Source of the DNA: Prevotella sp.
GTDB lineage: Bacteria > Bacteroidota > Bacteroidia > Bacteroidales > Bacteroidaceae
Assembly (NCBI GenBank): GCA_016291495.1
Contig: JAEEXI010000004.1
Location: forward strand, 124,001 to 188,000
Length of the DNA stretch: 64,000 bases
Reading direction: 5' to 3'
Part shown: one piece after another, positions 53,550 through 62,440 of the stretch
Position numbering within the stretch: the stretch's first letter is position 1
Layout of the letters: every line of letters starts with the position of its first letter
Translations under genes and position numbers: made by a program
Notes under the pieces: model-generated
The model's database searches: none
Seen by the model: the letters and a program-made list of their open reading frames with translations, nothing else
What the model was told of the DNA's origin: nothing

Positions 53550-54314
53550 ATGAGAAAATTTTTAGTTTTGCCTGTCATTATCGCACTCTTTGCATCGTGT
53601 GCCAGTTCATACAATGTAGAGGGTTCTTCGTCCATTTCTGCGTTGGATGGCAGCAAACTCTATCTAAAAGCAATTAAGAATAATGAATTCAAGAATATAG
53701 ATTCCTGTGATGTTGTACATGGCGAGTTCCATTTCACGGGATTACTCGATACTGTTCGCATGGCCAGTCTTTATATGGATGACGAGAGCATCATGCCGAT
53801 TGTCCTGGAAAAGGGCGAGATAAAGGTGAGCATAGATAATGTACGCCAAATGGTGGGCGGTACTCCTATGAATGATTCTCTCTATCAGTTTATTGACAAG
53901 CATAACCAGTTGACTAGTAGAATGAATGAACTTTCTCATAAACAAAGCCAGATGTTATTGGAAGGTATTGAAGAGGAAGTTATTAATCGCCAGCTATCTA
54001 TTGAGGCCGCGAGAATTGCTCAGGAGGAAGACCAACTGGTGATGAAGTTCATTGAGGCGAACTTTGACAATGTACTAGGGCCAGGCGTTTTCATGATGAT
54101 TACCAGCCAGTACCGTTATCCCATTCTGACTCCTCAGATAGAGGATATCATGTCGAAGGCAACGAAGAAGTTTAAGGAGGATCCTTATGTTAAGGATTAC
54201 TATCAGACGGCTCAGGAGAATGAGAAACGGATGAACGGATTGGGCGACCAGTCCATTCTGGAAAACGTTGATACTGTGCCTTCTGCTCCCTTGACCAATA
54301 TCCCTCAGAAATAA
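53550..54314 (+). CDS. DUF4369 lipoprotein
   Basis: 254 residues. Lipoprotein signal MRKFLVLPVIIALFASCAS, then a DUF4369 beta domain (LDGSKLYLKAIKNNEF through IMPIVLEKGEIKVSID) and a long helical C-terminal half. In Bacteroidetes DUF4369 is often fused to a TlpA-like thioredoxin domain, which is absent here. Function unknown. pyrC starts seven bases after the stop. Confidence 0.8.
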   Translation: MRKFLVLPVIIALFASCASSYNVEGSSSISALDGSKLYLKAIKNNEFKNIDSCDVVHGEFHFTGLLDTVRMASLYMDDESIMPIVLEKGEIKVSIDNVRQMVGGTPMNDSLYQFIDKHNQLTSRMNELSHKQSQMLLEGIEEEVINRQLSIEAARIAQEEDQLVMKFIEANFDNVLGPGVFMMITSQYRYPILTPQIEDIMSKATKKFKEDPYVKDYYQTAQENEKRMNGLGDQSILENVDTVPSAPLTNIPQK

Positions 54315-54321
54315 TTGTGGA

Positions 54322-55662
54322 ATGAGAACGGTCATCGAAGGTGGAACGATTGTCAATGAAGGTCGTACCTTTGATGCTTCTATCATCATCGAAGACGGCA
54401 GTATCATTGATATTGTTGATAGCCAACAACAAATAGCAAACAGTCAAGAGCATATTGACGCTCACGGCTGTTTCGTCTTTCCAGGTCTGATTGATGACCA
54501 TGTCCATTTTCGTGAACCAGGACTGACAGAGAAAGCGGATTTGGATACTGAAAGTAGGGCAGCGGCAGCTGGAGGGGTAACATCTTTTTTTGATATGCCG
54601 AATACTGTCCCGCAAACCACTACGCAGGAAGCCTTAGAGGAGAAATTTTCCTTGGCGCGGCAGAAAAGTCATGTCAATTACAGTTTTTTCTATGGGGCAA
54701 CCAATGATAATACCGATACTTTCTCCCACTTGGATATCCATCGCATTCCTGGAATCAAACTTTTTATGGGATCCTCTACAGGGGATATGCTGGTGGATCG
54801 TAGGGAATCTCTGGAGCGTATCTTTGCTACAACACCTCTGCCATTGATGGCACATTGTGAGGATACAGGCATTATCAATCGGAATATGGCTGCCGCTAAG
54901 GCAAGGTATGGGGAAGATCCGAAAGTGATGCACCACCCAGAGATACGCAGTGAAGAAGCTTGTTATAAAAGTACAGAACTGGCAGTAGAATTAGCCCGAA
55001 AATACCAGACTAGACTGCATGTGGCACATGTCACTACTAGTAAAGAACTGCAGTTTTTTGAGGCTGATAGTCAAAAGTCAATAGTCAACAGCCTGGTTAC
55101 TGCAGAAGCAACTGTTTCCCATCTCTTTTTTTCAGAGCGTGATTATAGCCGACTAGGTACTCGTATCAAGTGCAATCCTGCCATCAAGACGGAACATGAT
55201 CGGGATGCTTTACAACAAGCATTGATGGATGGACGGATAAAGGTGATTGGTACTGATCATGCTCCTCATTTATTATCTCAGAAAAAAGGTGGATGTGCTA
55301 AGGCGGCAAGCGGAATGCCGATGATTCAGTTCTCTTTGGTAACCATGCTCGAATTAGTTGATCAGGGAGTATTGACATTGGAACGACTCGTAGAGTTGAT
55401 GTGTCATAATCCTGCCAGTTTGTTTGAGGTGCGTAATCGCGGCTTTATCCGTCCTGGCTATCGTGCAGATTTGGTAATAGTGCGTCCTAACGCAGGATGG
55501 ACGGTTACGCCGGCTTGTATTCAGAGTAAGTGTGGCTGGAGTCCTATGGAGGGGCATACTTATCTCTGGCGGGTAGAGCGCACCCTTTGTAATGGACATA
55601 CAGTCTATATGGATGGTGAGGTGGATACAGACTATATAGGAGAAGAAATCGCATTCAGATGA
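54322..55662 (+). CDS. pyrC: Dihydroorotase
   Basis: 446 residues of the amidohydrolase fold. Metal His pair in PGLIDDHVHFREPG near residue 60, then GIKLFMGSSTGD, MAHCEDTG, LHVAHVTT and the Asp of GTDHAPH. It closes carbamoyl aspartate to dihydroorotate in pyrimidine synthesis. Two stretches (54415-54449 and 55063-55097) consist of in-frame 7-base repeats, giving SQQQIANSQ and DSQKSIVNS at surface-like positions. Its stop overlaps the next start by four bases. Confidence 0.93.
   Translation: MRTVIEGGTIVNEGRTFDASIIIEDGSIIDIVDSQQQIANSQEHIDAHGCFVFPGLIDDHVHFREPGLTEKADLDTESRAAAAGGVTSFFDMPNTVPQTTTQEALEEKFSLARQKSHVNYSFFYGATNDNTDTFSHLDIHRIPGIKLFMGSSTGDMLVDRRESLERIFATTPLPLMAHCEDTGIINRNMAAAKARYGEDPKVMHHPEIRSEEACYKSTELAVELARKYQTRLHVAHVTTSKELQFFEADSQKSIVNSLVTAEATVSHLFFSERDYSRLGTRIKCNPAIKTEHDRDALQQALMDGRIKVIGTDHAPHLLSQKKGGCAKAASGMPMIQFSLVTMLELVDQGVLTLERLVELMCHNPASLFEVRNRGFIRPGYRADLVIVRPNAGWTVTPACIQSKCGWSPMEGHTYLWRVERTLCNGHTVYMDGEVDTDYIGEEIAFR
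54415..54449 (+). repeat. 7-base repeats inside pyrC, first site
   Basis: GTTGATA, GCCAACA, ACAAATA, GCAAACA and GTCAAGA follow without gap and stay in frame. Confidence 0.75.
55063..55097 (+). repeat. 7-base repeats inside pyrC, second site
   Basis: GCTGATA, GTCAAAA, GTCAATA, GTCAACA and GCCTGGT in frame. Confidence 0.75.
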
Positions 55663-56450
55663 AACGTACCTATGAGATACATGATTTGCAACCCTATGTC
55701 AACTGGGCGTATTTTTATTATGCGTGGCAGTTGCGTAACCCTGAGCAACAACAGAAAAGTAGGGAAGAAGCAGAGACTGTTCTCCATCGTCTAGATGGCA
55801 ACTATCATGTATATGCCCTTTTCCAACTTTTTGACTGCTACTCTGATGGTGATGATGTTATTATCTCGTCCCCTATGAAGGGACTATGTCGTTGCCCTTT
55901 CCTTCGCCAGCAAGCCCAAGGCACTGATCACCTCTGTCTCTCCGACTTTATCCATCCAGACAAGGATAGGATAGGCCTCTTTGCCACTAGTGTTGATCAT
56001 GGTTTGGAATGTGACTTTGACAACGATCCTTACCAGAAGATGATGATACAATTGCTTGCCGACCGTCTTGCAGAGGCTGCAGCAGAGAAACTTCATGAGG
56101 AAGTGCGTCGGAAAGAATGGGGCTATGCCCCTAATGAGCATCTCACAATGGAGGAGTTGCATGCCGAGCGATTTCAAGGAATCCGCCCTGCAGTGGGATA
56201 TCCCTCTCTCCCAGACACCAGTCTGAATTTTGTGCTTGATGAACTCCTGCAGTTTAAACAGATAGGTATTCGCCTCACAGAGAGTGGTGCCATGAAACCT
56301 CATGCTAGTGTCAGCGGTCTGATGGTAGCCTTGCCAGAGGCACGCTATTTCTCTGTCGGCAGGATTGGCGAAGACCAGCTTCGCGACTATGCCCATCGTC
56401 GTGGTCTCCCTATACAGACTATGCGGAAATTCCTCGCTTCTCAACTCTAA
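55659..56450 (+). CDS. Stand-alone methionine synthase (MetH) activation-domain protein
   Basis: 263 residues matching the AdoMet-binding reactivation domain of MetH: LQPYVNWAYFYYAWQL at the start, RPAVGYPSLPDTSLNF near residue 178 and LTESGAMKPHASVSGLMVA with YFSVGRIGEDQLRDYAHRRG at the end. In E. coli this is the C-terminal domain of a single MetH chain; here it is a free protein, so methionine synthase is split. Coupled to pyrC by a four-base overlap, an unexpected neighbour. Confidence 0.88.
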   Translation: MKRTYEIHDLQPYVNWAYFYYAWQLRNPEQQQKSREEAETVLHRLDGNYHVYALFQLFDCYSDGDDVIISSPMKGLCRCPFLRQQAQGTDHLCLSDFIHPDKDRIGLFATSVDHGLECDFDNDPYQKMMIQLLADRLAEAAAEKLHEEVRRKEWGYAPNEHLTMEELHAERFQGIRPAVGYPSLPDTSLNFVLDELLQFKQIGIRLTESGAMKPHASVSGLMVALPEARYFSVGRIGEDQLRDYAHRRGLPIQTMRKFLASQL

Positions 56451-56469
56451 TCTTTAAACAATATAACAA

Positions 56470-57432
56470 ATGATTGCTCGTTACGCTGTACTTTTTTTCT
56501 TGATGATGGCATTCGTTGTCATCCCTTTGGTCACTTATTTCTTGTGCCGTATCTTTCTTCCTCGCCGCTGGGGCGGGAAAACGGGGATAACCTTGGCTCT
56601 TTTGTTGATGCTTCTGGCCCTCTATGGTATGTTCGTGGGTTATCAGGAGTTAGAGATTCATCAGGTAGAATATGTTAGTAAAGATTTGCCCGAAGCCTTT
56701 GACGGCTATCGCATCGTTCAATTTTCCGATGCTCATGTTGGTACGATGACTGGTAGTCGGGAATGGTTGCTGGAACGGGCTGTCAATAGTATCCTTGCCT
56801 TGCGCCCTGATATGATTGTTTTTACGGGTGACCTGCAGAATGTGTATCCGGATGAGATTATTGCACATCTTCCTCAGATGCGAAGACTGATGGCTCCTGA
56901 TGGGGTCTATTCTGTCTTAGGGAATCACGACTATGCTACTTATCAACCAGTCGATTCCTTAATGAAAGAAGCAAACTGTGTCAAGACGCAGGCGTTAGAG
57001 CGGCAGGCAGGTTGGATACTTTTAATGAATGACCATCGGGTTATCCGTCGGGATAGCGATTCCATAATTGTTGCAGGAATGGAGAATTGGGGAAAAGCCA
57101 AACGTATGCCTCGTCGTGGAGATGTTAAAAAGACGTTGGAAGGTGTTGATCCTGCCTCATTTGTTGTCCTGTTACAGCACGATCCTACGGCATGGAGAGA
57201 ATTGATTTTGTCGCAGTGTAATGCACAGCTGACGCTTAGTGGGCATACGCATGGGGGACAGGCGAATATATTTGGACTATCGCCTGCTGCATTAGGATAC
57301 AAGGAATATGAAGGGCTTGTCTATGAAGGTGCCCGTGCCATGTTCGTCTCTACGGGATTGGGAGCTCTCATTCCTTTCCGTTTAGGGCTTCCTGGAGAAA
57401 TTGTCGTCATTACTTTGCGTAAACAAAAATAA
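56470..57432 (+). CDS. Membrane-anchored metallophosphoesterase
   Basis: 320 residues. Two N-terminal membrane helices precede a calcineurin-like phosphoesterase domain with the metal motifs VQFSDAHVG, VFTGDLQN, LGNHDY and SGHTHGG. Relatives of the YkuE type act on phospholipids or UDP-sugar lipids outside the membrane. The substrate is not defined here. Confidence 0.88.
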   Translation: MIARYAVLFFLMMAFVVIPLVTYFLCRIFLPRRWGGKTGITLALLLMLLALYGMFVGYQELEIHQVEYVSKDLPEAFDGYRIVQFSDAHVGTMTGSREWLLERAVNSILALRPDMIVFTGDLQNVYPDEIIAHLPQMRRLMAPDGVYSVLGNHDYATYQPVDSLMKEANCVKTQALERQAGWILLMNDHRVIRRDSDSIIVAGMENWGKAKRMPRRGDVKKTLEGVDPASFVVLLQHDPTAWRELILSQCNAQLTLSGHTHGGQANIFGLSPAALGYKEYEGLVYEGARAMFVSTGLGALIPFRLGLPGEIVVITLRKQK

Positions 57433-57437
57433 TTTTG

Positions 57438-57445
57438 TAATTTTG
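57438..57445 (+). promoter_or_regulatory. -7 box of the mannosyltransferase-like gene
   Basis: TAATTTTG. The ATG at 57454 is only eight bases beyond, so the leader is about two bases. Confidence 0.6.
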
Positions 57446-57453
57446 CAGCTGAA

Positions 57454-58197
57454 ATGAATAGTGACAGTATAGTTATCATTCCAACCTATAATGAGAAAGA
57501 GAATATCGAGAAGATTATTCGGGCGGTATTCTTCTTGGAGAAGTGTTTCCATATCCTTGTGATTGATGACGGTTCTCCTGATGGTACTGCCGCCATTGTC
57601 AAAGGACTGATGACAGAGGAGTTCCCTGACCGTCTGTTTCTGCTAGAACGTAGTGGAAAATTAGGACTTGGTACGGCCTATATCATGGGATTCAAGTGGG
57701 CCTTGGAGCGTGATTATGGTTATATCTTTGAGATGGATGCTGACTTCAGTCACGATCCAAACGATTTACCTCGCCTTTATGCGGCATGTGCTGACGAGGG
57801 CAATGATCTAGCCATCGGTAGTCGTTATGTGAGCGGGGTAAATGTGGTCAACTGGCCTATGGGACGTGTGCTCATGAGTTATTTTGCCTCGAAATACGTG
57901 CGATTTGTAACAGGATTTAAGGTGCATGATACCACAGCAGGTTTTAAGTGTTATAAGCGGCAGGTGCTGGAGACTATAGAACTCGATAAGGTTCGTTTTA
58001 AAGGTTATGCTTTCCAGATAGAGATGAAGTTCACTGCCTATAAGATAGGTTTCAAGATTAAAGAGGTTCCTGTCATTTTTGTTAATCGCAGGGAAGGAAC
58101 TTCGAAAATGTCTGGAGGTATATTTGGGGAGGCGTTCTTTGGGGTTATGCGTCTCCGTTGGGATGGTTGGACTAGGAAATACCCGAAGATAGTATAA
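57454..58197 (+). CDS. Polyprenol-phosphate mannosyltransferase-like glycosyltransferase (GT2)
   Basis: 247 residues. IPTYNEKENIEKII at the N-terminus, LVIDDGSPDGTAAIVK, the DxD in FEMDADFSHDP and GSRYVSGVNVVNWP, as in DPM1-type enzymes that load a sugar onto a polyprenol phosphate. No C-terminal membrane helices, as in the short catalytic form. Probably feeds protein or envelope glycosylation. Confidence 0.9.
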   Translation: MNSDSIVIIPTYNEKENIEKIIRAVFFLEKCFHILVIDDGSPDGTAAIVKGLMTEEFPDRLFLLERSGKLGLGTAYIMGFKWALERDYGYIFEMDADFSHDPNDLPRLYAACADEGNDLAIGSRYVSGVNVVNWPMGRVLMSYFASKYVRFVTGFKVHDTTAGFKCYKRQVLETIELDKVRFKGYAFQIEMKFTAYKIGFKIKEVPVIFVNRREGTSKMSGGIFGEAFFGVMRLRWDGWTRKYPKIV

Positions 58198-58207
58198 GAT
58201 TAATCAT

Positions 58208-58987
58208 TTGGAAAGTTACGTTGTGAAAACATTTTTCTATAGGATTTATCAGGTATTTGTTGCTTTTCCTGTCACGATATTGATGACGATATGGACGGCT
58301 ACTGTCGTAGCGGTAGGCTGTACGTTGGGTGATGGCCATTATTGGGGCTATTATCCAGGTCGTTGGTGGGCAAGGGTTATTACTCGTGTGTTTCTTTTGC
58401 CAGTGAAGGTTGAGGGACGTGAGCATCTGGAGGACAATCAATCATATGTCTTTGTAGCGAATCATCAGGGCGCTTTTGATATCTTTTTAATTTACGGCTT
58501 CTTAGGGCGGAACTTCAAATGGATGATGAAACACCAGTTAAGAAAAATTCCTTTTGTAGGCTATGCCTGTGCAAAGTCCCATCAGATATTTGTCGACCGA
58601 AGGGGGACGGCGAAGGTAAGGGCGACTTATAAGGCAGCTCGTCATATCTTGGAAACGGGTAATTGTAGTGTTGTTGTCTTCCCAGAGGGTGCCCGCAGTT
58701 TTACAGGTCATATGGGAGCGTTCAAGAAGGGGGCCTTTGCTTTGGCGGATGAGTTACAATTACCTGTTGTCCCTATGACAATCAATGGCTCGTTTAATGT
58801 TATGCCAAGGATGCGTGACTGGCATTTTATTAATTGGCATCCATTGTCGCTGACCATTCATCAGCCCATCCCCCCTGTCTCTCAGGGACTAGACAATGTC
58901 CAGACGACTCTTAAGCAGTCATACGACACCATTATGTCAGCGCTTACTCCTGAATATCAGGGCTTCATAGAGAATCCCGATCAATAA
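58208..58987 (+). CDS. Lysophospholipid acyltransferase (PlsC family)
   Basis: 259 residues. N-terminal membrane helix, then the acyltransferase motifs ANHQGAFDIFL (His-x4-Asp), VDRRGTAKVR and FPEGARSFTG. It acylates lysophosphatidic acid or a similar lipid. No ATG fits the start: it is TTG at 58208 or GTG at 58223 (preceded by GGAAAG). One base overlaps mfd. Confidence 0.88.
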   Translation: MESYVVKTFFYRIYQVFVAFPVTILMTIWTATVVAVGCTLGDGHYWGYYPGRWWARVITRVFLLPVKVEGREHLEDNQSYVFVANHQGAFDIFLIYGFLGRNFKWMMKHQLRKIPFVGYACAKSHQIFVDRRGTAKVRATYKAARHILETGNCSVVVFPEGARSFTGHMGAFKKGAFALADELQLPVVPMTINGSFNVMPRMRDWHFINWHPLSLTIHQPIPPVSQGLDNVQTTLKQSYDTIMSALTPEYQGFIENPDQ

Positions 58988-61900
58988 TGACGATACAGGA
59001 ACTTGTACAACTGTATGCAATGGTTCCTGAGGCAAGAGCCGTGAAAAAGGAAATTGAGGAAAAATCGGTAAGGACGATTTTCCTCGAAGGACTCATTGGT
59101 TCTTCCGCTCCCGTGCTTTTTACCTCAGTTAATAGCCAGTTGCCTGCAGCCAGTTGTCTGTTATATATTCTTTCCGACGAAGAAGAGGCAGGATATTTCT
59201 ATCACGACCTCAAACAGATATTAGGAACAGAGCAGGTTCTTTTCTTTCCTTCTTCCTATCGGCGTGCCATCAAAAATGCTCAACGTGATCCAGGTAATGA
59301 AATTCTCCGCACTGATGTCCTGACCCGTCTTTCTGCTAACTCTCAATTCTCCATTGTAACATACCCGCAAGCGCTTTTGGAACCCGTTGTTCCTCCCGAT
59401 TTGTTGAATGCCAAAACACTGGTGCTTCAACAAGGACAGACTGTTGTGGTTGATGAGGTGGTTGATACTTTGCGGAATTTTGGCTTCAAGGAAGTGGATT
59501 ACGTATATGAACCTGGTCAGTTTGCCCTGCGTGGCTCCATCCTCGATGTCTATAGTTTCAGTTGTGAGTATCCTTTTCGCGTGGACTTCTTTGGTGATGA
59601 TATCGATTCTATCCGTACCTTTGAGGTTGACGACCAACTATCCCGTGATCGCAAAGAACAAGCGAGTATCGTTCCGGAACTCACCTCTAATAACCTCACT
59701 TCTCAACTCTTACCTCTTACCTCTTATCTCTCCTCTAATACGCTTCTTGTCACCAAGAATCTTCAATATGTTGAGGATGTAGAACAGTTACAACAGCTTC
59801 TGTTACCGTTCCGTATGATTACGTTCGGACATCGTCCGGACAGGGCTCCTGATGTCACCTTGACATTTCATACAGCTCCACAACCTCTTTATCATAAGAA
59901 TTTCGAACTGCTTCGCCAGTCTTTTTCTGACTTCCTGTCGAAAGACTACCATATCTATGTACTGGCAGATAGTCCCAAACAACTCCAGCGCTTACAGGAG
60001 ATATTAACTCTCAATCCTCAATTCTCAACGATTAACTATATAGATGCCGCCCTTCATGCTGGTTTTGTTAACCACGACTTAAAAGTTTGTGTTTTCACCG
60101 ACCATGAAATCTTCGACCGTTTTCATAAGTATAGTTTACGTTCTGAGAAGGCGCGGAGTGGCAAAGCGGCATTGACTCTTAAGGAAATCCAACAGTTTGA
60201 AATTGGTGATTATGTAGTGCATGTTGATCATGGTATCGGTAAGTTCGGCGGACTGGTCAGAATGCCAATTGCCAATAGTCAAGGGGCTGAGGCCAATAGT
60301 CATTATCAGGAGATGATTAAGATTATCTATCAAGGAGGCGGCTCCATATATGTATCCATTCATTCTCTCTATAAAGTCAGCAAATACAAGGCGCAAGATA
60401 ACGGAGAATCTCCTCGTCTGTCCCAGTTAGGTACAGGTCAATGGGAACGTTTGAAAGAACGTACTAAGAACAAGTTGAAGGATATTGCCCGCGACCTTAT
60501 CAAACTGTATGCAGCAAGAAAGCAGGAGAGGGGTTTTGCTTTTAGTGCTGATAATTATATGCAACAGGAATTGGAAGCCTCTTTCCTTTACGAGGATACT
60601 CCTGACCAGCTGAAGACAACCAATGAGGTGAAGGCAGATATGGAACAAGCCCGTCCGATGGATCGTCTTGTCTGTGGTGATGTGGGGTTTGGAAAGACGG
60701 AAGTCGCTATTCGTGCTGCTTTCAAGGCTGCTAGTGATTCTAAACAGGTAGCGGTACTGGTCCCCACTACCGTTCTTGCCTACCAGCACTACCAGACTTT
60801 CAAAAGGCGACTGAAGGATTTCCCCGTGAGAGTTGATTATCTTACTCGAGCCCGTTCTGCCAAACAGACTAAGGAAATTCTCCAGGACCTTGTTGACGGC
60901 AAGATTGATATTATTATCGGTACTCATAAATTGATAGGAAAAAATGTAAGATTTAAAGACCTTGGTCTTCTGATCATTGATGAGGAACAGAAATTTGGGG
61001 TATCCACCAAAGAGAAGCTGCGCCAGATGAAAACCAGTGTCGATACACTGACACTAACTGCAACTCCCATACCCCGTACCCTTCAATTTTCCCTCTTGGG
61101 AGCCCGTGATTTGAGTATTATCCAGACACCACCGCCTAATCGCTATCCCATCCATACCGAGATCCATACTTTGAGCCCGGACGTCATTGCTGATGCCATC
61201 AATTTTGAGATGTCACGTAACGGACAGGTCTATTTCGTCAATCCCCGTATCAACGATTTACAGCGTATTGCTGATTTGATTCACAACTATGTCCCAGAAG
61301 CAAAGGTGGCGATAGGACATGGGCAGATGAAACCCGATGAACTGGAGCAGATTATCTATGATTTTATAAATTACGACTATGACGTTTTGCTTTCTACGAC
61401 CATTATTGAAAATGGTATCGATATCCCGAATGCCAATACCATCATTATCAATGGTGCCCATCATTTTGGACTCTCTGACCTCCACCAGATGCGAGGCAGG
61501 GTAGGGCGTGGCAATCGTAAGGCATTCTGTTATCTTCTCGCACCTCCTTTGGCAGACCTCCCTCAAGAGAGCCGTAGACGTTTGGAAGCTTTGGAAACTT
61601 TCAGTGAATTGGGTAGTGGCATTCAAATAGCTATGCAAGATCTGGATATTCGGGGAGCAGGAAATCTTTTGGGTGCCGAACAGTCTGGCTTTATCGCTGA
61701 TCTCGGTTATGAGACTTACCAAAAGATTCTTAGTCAGGCAATGACGGAATTGAGGAGTGAAGAAGGAATCGCAGAATCAAAGAATCACGGAACTGCAGAA
61801 TCACGGAAAGGGAAGTCTGCTCTTATTTCTAACTTCGTTTCCGATACGGTCGTTGATACTGACTTGGAGTTGTATTTCCCTGACCGATATGTTCCCTCTG

Positions 61901-62286
61901 ACAGTGAACGGATGCTTCTGTACCGAGAACTCGACAACCTGCATACCGATGAACAATTAGAGGCATATCGAAGTCGGCTGATAGATCGTTTCGGCCCTGT
62001 GCCTCAGGAGGGTGAAGAATTGATGCATGTGGTGCCTTTGCGTCGTCTCGGACAATTGTTGGGATGTGAGAAGGTGATGTTGAAGCAAGGTCGAATGACG
62101 CTGTTTTTCGTATCTAATCCGAATAGTCCGTTCTATAGTAGTTCTGCCTTCGATGCCATTCTCGATTTTGTAAGCCGTGAACCTCGTCGTTGTCAGTTTC
62201 GTGACGTCAATGGCAAGCGCTCTCTCTTGATTTCCGATGTCTATTCTGTTGAAACGGCTCTCAAATTTATGAAAAGCATTATCTGA
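58987..62286 (+). CDS. mfd: Transcription-repair coupling factor Mfd
   Basis: 1099 residues. It pushes stalled RNA polymerase off damaged DNA and recruits UvrA. The UvrB-like N-terminal domains (to about 350), the RNA-polymerase-binding domain (GDYVVHVDHGIGKFGG near 403), the translocase with Walker A CGDVGFGKTEVAIRAAF (about 560), IIDEEQKFGV and TLTATPIPRTLQFS, and the C-terminal D7 domain are all present. Six stretches of 7- or 8-base repeats lie in frame, mostly at domain borders; the chain is nevertheless intact. Confidence 0.96.
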   Translation: MTIQELVQLYAMVPEARAVKKEIEEKSVRTIFLEGLIGSSAPVLFTSVNSQLPAASCLLYILSDEEEAGYFYHDLKQILGTEQVLFFPSSYRRAIKNAQRDPGNEILRTDVLTRLSANSQFSIVTYPQALLEPVVPPDLLNAKTLVLQQGQTVVVDEVVDTLRNFGFKEVDYVYEPGQFALRGSILDVYSFSCEYPFRVDFFGDDIDSIRTFEVDDQLSRDRKEQASIVPELTSNNLTSQLLPLTSYLSSNTLLVTKNLQYVEDVEQLQQLLLPFRMITFGHRPDRAPDVTLTFHTAPQPLYHKNFELLRQSFSDFLSKDYHIYVLADSPKQLQRLQEILTLNPQFSTINYIDAALHAGFVNHDLKVCVFTDHEIFDRFHKYSLRSEKARSGKAALTLKEIQQFEIGDYVVHVDHGIGKFGGLVRMPIANSQGAEANSHYQEMIKIIYQGGGSIYVSIHSLYKVSKYKAQDNGESPRLSQLGTGQWERLKERTKNKLKDIARDLIKLYAARKQERGFAFSADNYMQQELEASFLYEDTPDQLKTTNEVKADMEQARPMDRLVCGDVGFGKTEVAIRAAFKAASDSKQVAVLVPTTVLAYQHYQTFKRRLKDFPVRVDYLTRARSAKQTKEILQDLVDGKIDIIIGTHKLIGKNVRFKDLGLLIIDEEQKFGVSTKEKLRQMKTSVDTLTLTATPIPRTLQFSLLGARDLSIIQTPPPNRYPIHTEIHTLSPDVIADAINFEMSRNGQVYFVNPRINDLQRIADLIHNYVPEAKVAIGHGQMKPDELEQIIYDFINYDYDVLLSTTIIENGIDIPNANTIIINGAHHFGLSDLHQMRGRVGRGNRKAFCYLLAPPLADLPQESRRRLEALETFSELGSGIQIAMQDLDIRGAGNLLGAEQSGFIADLGYETYQKILSQAMTELRSEEGIAESKNHGTAESRKGKSALISNFVSDTVVDTDLELYFPDRYVPSDSERMLLYRELDNLHTDEQLEAYRSRLIDRFGPVPQEGEELMHVVPLRRLGQLLGCEKVMLKQGRMTLFFVSNPNSPFYSSSAFDAILDFVSREPRRCQFRDVNGKRSLLISDVYSVETALKFMKSII
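59129..59163 (+). repeat. 7-base repeats in mfd, site 1
   Basis: GTTAATA, GCCAGTT, GCCTGCA, GCCAGTT and GTCTGTT, in frame (about residues 48-59). Confidence 0.7.
59335..59355 (+). repeat. 7-base repeats in mfd, site 2
   Basis: GCTAACT, CTCAATT and CTCCATT, in frame, joining the GCTAACT and CTCAATT unit types. Confidence 0.65.
59678..59740 (+). repeat. 7-base repeats in mfd, site 3
   Basis: Nine units of a CT-rich type, including two identical CCTCTTA units and ACTCTTA, encoding a Leu/Thr/Ser run near residues 231-251. Confidence 0.7.
60003..60037 (+). repeat. 7-base repeats in mfd, site 4
   Basis: ATTAACT, CTCAATC, CTCAATT, CTCAACG and ATTAACT, in frame near residues 339-351. Confidence 0.75.
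60264..60305 (+). repeat. 7-base repeats in mfd, site 5
   Basis: GCCAATT, GCCAATA, GTCAAGG, GGCTGAG, GCCAATA and GTCATTA, in frame near residues 426-440 in the polymerase-binding domain. Confidence 0.75.
61766..61805 (+). repeat. 8-base repeats in mfd, site 6
   Basis: GAATCGCA, GAATCAAA, GAATCACG, GAACTGCA and GAATCACG, in frame near residues 927-940, in the linker before the D7 domain. Confidence 0.75.
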
Positions 62287-62346
62287 AGAGTCTTCGTAAG
62301 GTTTAGCAAGAATATCGGACAAAGTTCGAAAGAAAGAGTAAAAATA

Positions 62347-62378
62347 CTTGGCGCTTTAAAATAATTGTACTACCTTTG
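62347..62378 (+). promoter_or_regulatory. Promoter of the polysaccharide-export gene
   Basis: CTTG (62347-62350), 20 bases, then TACCTTTG (62371-62378). Confidence 0.72.
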
Positions 62379-62382
62379 CACC

Positions 62383-62418
62383 CGATAAGCGACCACCTTC
62401 AATGGATGTATCGTTTTT
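62383..62418 (+). promoter_or_regulatory. Hairpin with T tract in the leader of the export gene
   Basis: CGATA pairs with TATCG around an inner CCA/TGG pairing, directly followed by TTTTT. It could be an attenuator early in the leader. The stem is short, so this is tentative. Confidence 0.35.
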
Positions 62419-62440
62419 ATCAATTGCTAAGGAAAAATTA

